Program-made: the position numbers and the translations under genes
Shown: positions 43,965 through 46,833 of the stretch, one piece after another
Layout of the letters: each line of letters opens with the position of its first letter
Position numbering within the stretch: position 1 is the first letter of the stretch
The notes under the pieces: model-generated
The model's database searches: none
What the model saw: the letters and a program-made list of their open reading frames with translations, nothing else
What the model was told of the DNA's origin: nothing
Source: an uncultured Chthonomonas sp.
Lineage (GTDB): Bacteria; Armatimonadota; Chthonomonadetes; Chthonomonadales; Chthonomonadaceae
Length of the DNA: 46,833 nt
Assembly (NCBI GenBank): GCA_903859705.1
Contig: CAIONQ010000178.1
Location: forward strand, 1-46,833
Reading direction: 5' to 3'

Positions 43965-45275
43965 ATGAATATCTGCGTGATAGGTACCGGATATGTTGGA
44001 CTGGTAACTGGCTGCATTTTTAGCGACCTTGGCAATGAGGTAATTTGTGTAGACAAGTTGCCCGAAAAAGTCGCTATGCTGAAGCGTGGTGAGATGCCCA
44101 TCTACGAGCCCGGCCTTGAGGAGCTTGTGCGCAGAAATGTAGAGGATCAGCGGCTATCGTTTACCGAGGATTTTCAGGCAGCAGTCGAGGCCTCGGATGT
44201 GGTATTTATTTGTGTAGGGACACCACCTATGGCAAATGGCGATCCTGATATGTCTTACGTACAGGATGCAGCCAAGGGAATTGCCCGGGCGCTCAACCGC
44301 TATAAAGTTATCGTAAACAAATCTACCGTCCCCGTTGGCACCGGCAATATGGTGCGTGAAATAATAGAAGCCAACCGCCGACGTAACGTGGACTTTGATG
44401 TTGTATCGAACCCGGAATTCCTGCGTGAAGGCAGCGCAATCAAAGATACCCTGGAGCCCGATCGCATAGTAATTGGCGCACCTACTCAGGTTGTGGCAAT
44501 GAAAATTCTCGAACTCTACGCTCCCCTGGAGCGCCCAATGATCATTACCGATGTCGCCAGTGCAGAGATGATCAAGTATGCTTCAAACGCATTCCTCGCA
44601 ACCAAGATCTCGTTTGCTAACTCCATCGCGAATATCTGCGATGCAGTTGGTGCAGATGTTATACAGGTAATTAAAGGAATGGGCATGGATGCACGAATTG
44701 GCTCTGCATTCCTTAATGCTGGGCTTGGTTATGGCGGATCCTGCTTCCCCAAAGACTCCAGTGCACTGGTACGTACCGCAGAGAAAAATGGCTACGACTT
44801 CCAACTCCTGAAAGCCGTAATTGATGTTAATAAAGAGCAGCCACTGCGCTTTATTGACCGCATTAGAACAGCGCTTGGCGGTTCCTTTAAGGATAAGAGC
44901 ATTGCAGTGCTTGGCCTTGCATTTAAGCCAAATACCGATGACATGCGCGATGCAAAGTCGCTGGATGTAATCGCTGCAGTGCTGGCAGATGGCGGAACGG
45001 TAAAGGCGTACGATCCTATTGCCATCGAAAACACAAAGCCGATCTTCCCGCAAATCACTTATACTGAGAACTCTTATGAGGCTGCAGAAGGTGCTGATGC
45101 GCTTGTAATCGTTACCGAATGGAACGAATTCAAGCTACTGAATATGGATAAGATCCTAACACTCATGGCGAACCCGCTGATCTTTGATGGTCGCAATATT
45201 TACGATCCTGTAAAGCTCCGCCGGGCAGGTTTTGAGTACCATTGTATCGGCCGCACAACAGCCGCTCTCAAGTAG
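43965..45275 (+). CDS. ugd: UDP-glucose 6-dehydrogenase
   Basis: A 436-residue cytoplasmic enzyme that oxidises UDP-glucose to UDP-glucuronate with two NAD. The N-terminal Rossmann motif is GTGYVGLVTG (about 7-16), the middle domain includes KSTVPVGTG and FLREGSA, and the catalytic Cys260 sits in GYGGSCFPKDS. The C-terminal UDP-binding domain contains GLAFKPNTDDMRDAKS. Length is normal. The start at ATG 43965 matches the family N-terminus; the longer frame from 43884 adds 27 unrelated residues. UDP-glucuronate feeds exopolysaccharide and envelope glycan synthesis. Followed by a strong terminator at 45299-45332; apparently monocistronic. Paralogues acting on other NDP-sugars cannot be excluded. 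Confidence 0.93.
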   Translation: MNICVIGTGYVGLVTGCIFSDLGNEVICVDKLPEKVAMLKRGEMPIYEPGLEELVRRNVEDQRLSFTEDFQAAVEASDVVFICVGTPPMANGDPDMSYVQDAAKGIARALNRYKVIVNKSTVPVGTGNMVREIIEANRRRNVDFDVVSNPEFLREGSAIKDTLEPDRIVIGAPTQVVAMKILELYAPLERPMIITDVASAEMIKYASNAFLATKISFANSIANICDAVGADVIQVIKGMGMDARIGSAFLNAGLGYGGSCFPKDSSALVRTAEKNGYDFQLLKAVIDVNKEQPLRFIDRIRTALGGSFKDKSIAVLGLAFKPNTDDMRDAKSLDVIAAVLADGGTVKAYDPIAIENTKPIFPQITYTENSYEAAEGADALVIVTEWNEFKLLNMDKILTLMANPLIFDGRNIYDPVKLRRAGFEYHCIGRTTAALK

Positions 45276-45298
45276 TATCTGGTAGCATACTTAACAAT

Positions 45299-45332
45299 AA
45301 ACCGCCCCTCCGGTAAATGCCGGTGGGGCGGT
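45299..45332. terminator. bidirectional intrinsic terminator
   Basis: Hairpin with outer arms AAACCGCCCC and its complement and an inner CCGG/CCGG helix around TAAATG, with a T/T mismatch between. On the plus strand it is followed by TTTGTTGTTT; the minus-strand tail TTTATTGTT suits the convergent methyltransferase gene 15 bases away. Confidence 0.85.
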
Positions 45333-45346
45333 TTGTTGTTTCTCAC

Positions 45347-46030
45347 CTAACGTAAGTTTGCCAGTATATATCCACGTCTACTTGGATACTCTGCTTCCGG
45401 GTATGGTGCGCGTTCCAGGGCAAGTTCAACACTAAATCCGGCATCTCTAACCGCAGAGAGCACGCTGCTTAGAGGGAAGTAGCGGAATTTCAGATCCACA
45501 TCTACCCCGAACAGACTGTTAACTGCCTTCTCTTCATTACCACAATGGAACGCAAGCAGCAGTAGGCCACCATGCTTAAGCGCACGTGCCATTGCTTCGA
45601 GAGATTCCTGCAGGCCCTCTTCATCCAAATGGACGATGCCGTAGAAACATGCTATGCCGCACCAGTTAGTGCCGGGTGTGAGTGTGCGTATATTTCCAAC
45701 ACAGAACGGAATGTCCCGGTGCCTGATTGAGGCTTCCCGCGCCATGCCAGGCGAAATGTCTACTCCCATCACACGTGCGTGCATCGTTGCCAGATACGCG
45801 GCTATCTGCCCCGGCCCACAGCAGAGATCGCAAATAACGCCAGATTGATCTACCCGATCAGCAAGGAGCGTTAGCAACCTCCTATCCATGGGTTTGCCGG
45901 CGAGCTCATTCCCAAGCGTATCGGCATATGCCGCGGCAGCAGCTGAATAGCTGGCAGCGATAGAATGCTCTAACCGGCTATTGGGATCACTGCTCAACAC
46001 TTGCCTCCCTCTCGCCTGATCACAACTCAC
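45347..46030 (-). CDS. SAM-dependent class I methyltransferase
   Basis: A 227-residue cytoplasmic protein. Motif I is VICDLCCGPGQIAAYLA (about 64-80), motif II MGVDISPGMAREA (about 88-100), and a later block is LKHGGLLLLAFHCG. The fold is the common Methyltransf_25/11 type; substrate unknown. The start is GTG 46030, overlapping the upstream gene stop as GTGA, which suggests translational coupling with the probable DUF4838-type gene. The product has no signal peptide although its partner may be exported, so the functional link is not obvious. It ends 15 bases before the terminator shared with ugd. Confidence 0.82.
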   Translation of the reverse strand: MSCDQARGRQVLSSDPNSRLEHSIAASYSAAAAAYADTLGNELAGKPMDRRLLTLLADRVDQSGVICDLCCGPGQIAAYLATMHARVMGVDISPGMAREASIRHRDIPFCVGNIRTLTPGTNWCGIACFYGIVHLDEEGLQESLEAMARALKHGGLLLLAFHCGNEEKAVNSLFGVDVDLKFRYFPLSSVLSAVRDAGFSVELALERAPYPEAEYPSRRGYILANLR

Positions 46031-46833
46031 TTATCTGGCACGAAATACAACCGGTCTACCCACACGCTCTGTACCCCCGCCACTGCGGTAGGTGCCAGCC
46101 ATACATAGCTTCCGGGTTTCATTTCTACTGCACCTATTAACACGGTTTTGTAGCCATTTCTGACTTGATCCAGCGATACATTGCGCTCGGTTTGAGACAC
46201 TTGTGCATCCGTGTTGTACACGCCCATTGTAAGAACGGCTGTACTGGCGTCAAGTGTCGATTCGGCATCGGCCCTAACAACCGCGTAAACTTTCCACTTG
46301 CCAGAACGTGCCCTGGCGGGAAGCACCTTTGATGGAAACTGTACAGCCCACTCATGGTGGTTACCTGGCATCCAGATGGCCAGCCCGTCCGAGGCTGCTG
46401 TATCACCACGCAAATCGCACAGTTCCCCTTCGCGGTACAGCTGTGCAGCAGAATCCTGCACATCAATCCCGCCAGCTACCTCTGAAGCGGAGAGGCCAGG
46501 AGGTGGTGCTGAAGAAAGCTTGCGGTTCGGCAATGGCTGTGGCTCCGGCGGATCTACCTGAAGGCGCGCTGCAAATGCCTGGGGCGTAAAGCCACCCTCG
46601 TTTAGATGGGTCATCGCTGGCCAACCGGCAGACCATGGCTGCTCGGCAACGCTCATAAACTGATCTACAACGGCTTTGCGGCTCGTCGGCAGCGGCCAGG
46701 GCTTTCCTTCCCGAATACCTGCCAACCGCAACTGCTGCCAGCGAGCCAGGAATGCATACAGCACGGGCAAATGCGCCTGCTTAACGCGCTTTTGCAGTTC
46801 ACTGCCAGCCTGCACACTCTTTTCCGCAGCCTC
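46027..46833 (-). CDS. C-terminal part of a probable DUF4838-type glycan-related protein (5' end outside window)
   Basis: The frame is open to the window edge (EAAEKS then VQAGSEL), so the N-terminus is missing; the visible 268 residues are the end of a larger protein. They start with a helical segment (ELQKRVKQAHLPVLYAFLARWQQLRL, basic and Trp-rich) that resembles the end of DUF4838 domains, seen in alpha-glucuronidase-like and peptidoglycan-related proteins. A C-terminal beta-sandwich follows (about residues 130-268: WKVYAVVRADAE, VLTMGVYNTD, GSYVWLAPTAV, SVWVDRLYFVPDK), likely carbohydrate-binding. The stop TGA overlaps the methyltransferase GTG. The family assignment is tentative. Confidence 0.6.
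   Translation of the reverse strand, partial: EAAEKSVQAGSELQKRVKQAHLPVLYAFLARWQQLRLAGIREGKPWPLPTSRKAVVDQFMSVAEQPWSAGWPAMTHLNEGGFTPQAFAARLQVDPPEPQPLPNRKLSSAPPPGLSASEVAGGIDVQDSAAQLYREGELCDLRGDTAASDGLAIWMPGNHHEWAVQFPSKVLPARARSGKWKVYAVVRADAESTLDASTAVLTMGVYNTDAQVSQTERNVSLDQVRNGYKTVLIGAVEMKPGSYVWLAPTAVAGVQSVWVDRLYFVPDK

Noticed and set aside
1-46833. tRNA, rRNA, CRISPR arrays, insertion sequences or phage genes
   Set aside because: I looked for cloverleaf ends, rRNA-like blocks, regularly spaced repeats and transposase or integrase motifs and recognised none.

Overview
The window looks like chromosome of a free-living, Gram-negative-type heterotroph, most likely Armatimonadota (inference). The best clue is the prepilin-like protein at 39464-40237, whose mature N-terminus carries the [13 protein letters not shown] signature that I associate with armatimonadetal DUF1559-like prepilins. 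Two PEP-CTERM proteins and two PSD1/DUF1501 pairs of planctomycete type agree with this. No rRNA, tRNA, CRISPR array, transposase or phage gene was recognised. Spacing and overlaps point to several compact operons.

Left arm (about 320-11490, minus strand). One probable operon runs from a rhomboid protease through a PSD1 cytochrome/LamG protein, a DUF1501 Tat-exported protein, a formylglycine-generating enzyme (FGE) lipoprotein, two Cys-type sulfatases and an esterase, and ends at a clear terminator (324-352). DUF1501, FGE and the second sulfatase are joined by TGATG and ATGA overlaps. It reads as an exported sulfated-glycan or sulfate-ester degradation module.

Formate dehydrogenase (FDH) locus (11667-17199). 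fdhD faces a three-gene, NAD-type FDH operon. The catalytic subunit has an in-frame TGA exactly where FDHs carry selenocysteine or cysteine. A hairpin with a GGUCU loop lies 18 nt downstream, so I read this as a selenoprotein. The usual alpha subunit is split: its electron-transfer N-terminus, including the [4Fe-4S] domain next to the Mo/W cofactor, is the last gene, and a NuoE-NuoF fusion sits between the two halves. The order is a rotation of the familiar NuoE-NuoF-alpha order. This is the most unusual system in the window.

Middle (17423-29391). A secreted FG-GAP/metzincin protease, a GH127-like beta-L-arabinofuranosidase, a Smr-like protein with a zinc ribbon, a DUF4287/DUF5655 protein, a secreted right-handed beta-helix protein, and two paralogous HAF-repeat PEP-CTERM proteins. 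Strong hairpin terminators separate convergent genes.

Right arm (29392-46833). A second PSD1-DUF1501 pair; a minus-strand L-rhamnose isomerase followed by two exported proteins of likely glycan function; a double-GNAT acetyltransferase; a prepilin-like gene behind a GC-rich, highly foldable leader; a secreted hypothetical; an orphan oligopeptide-type ABC ATPase; a GlcE-like flavoprotein; UDP-glucose 6-dehydrogenase; a SAM methyltransferase; and the 3' part of a probable DUF4838-type protein cut by the window edge. Taken together, the gene content suggests an organism that degrades complex sulfated, arabinose- and rhamnose-containing polysaccharides outside the cytoplasm and can oxidise formate (or reduce CO2) with an NAD-linked, selenium-dependent enzyme.
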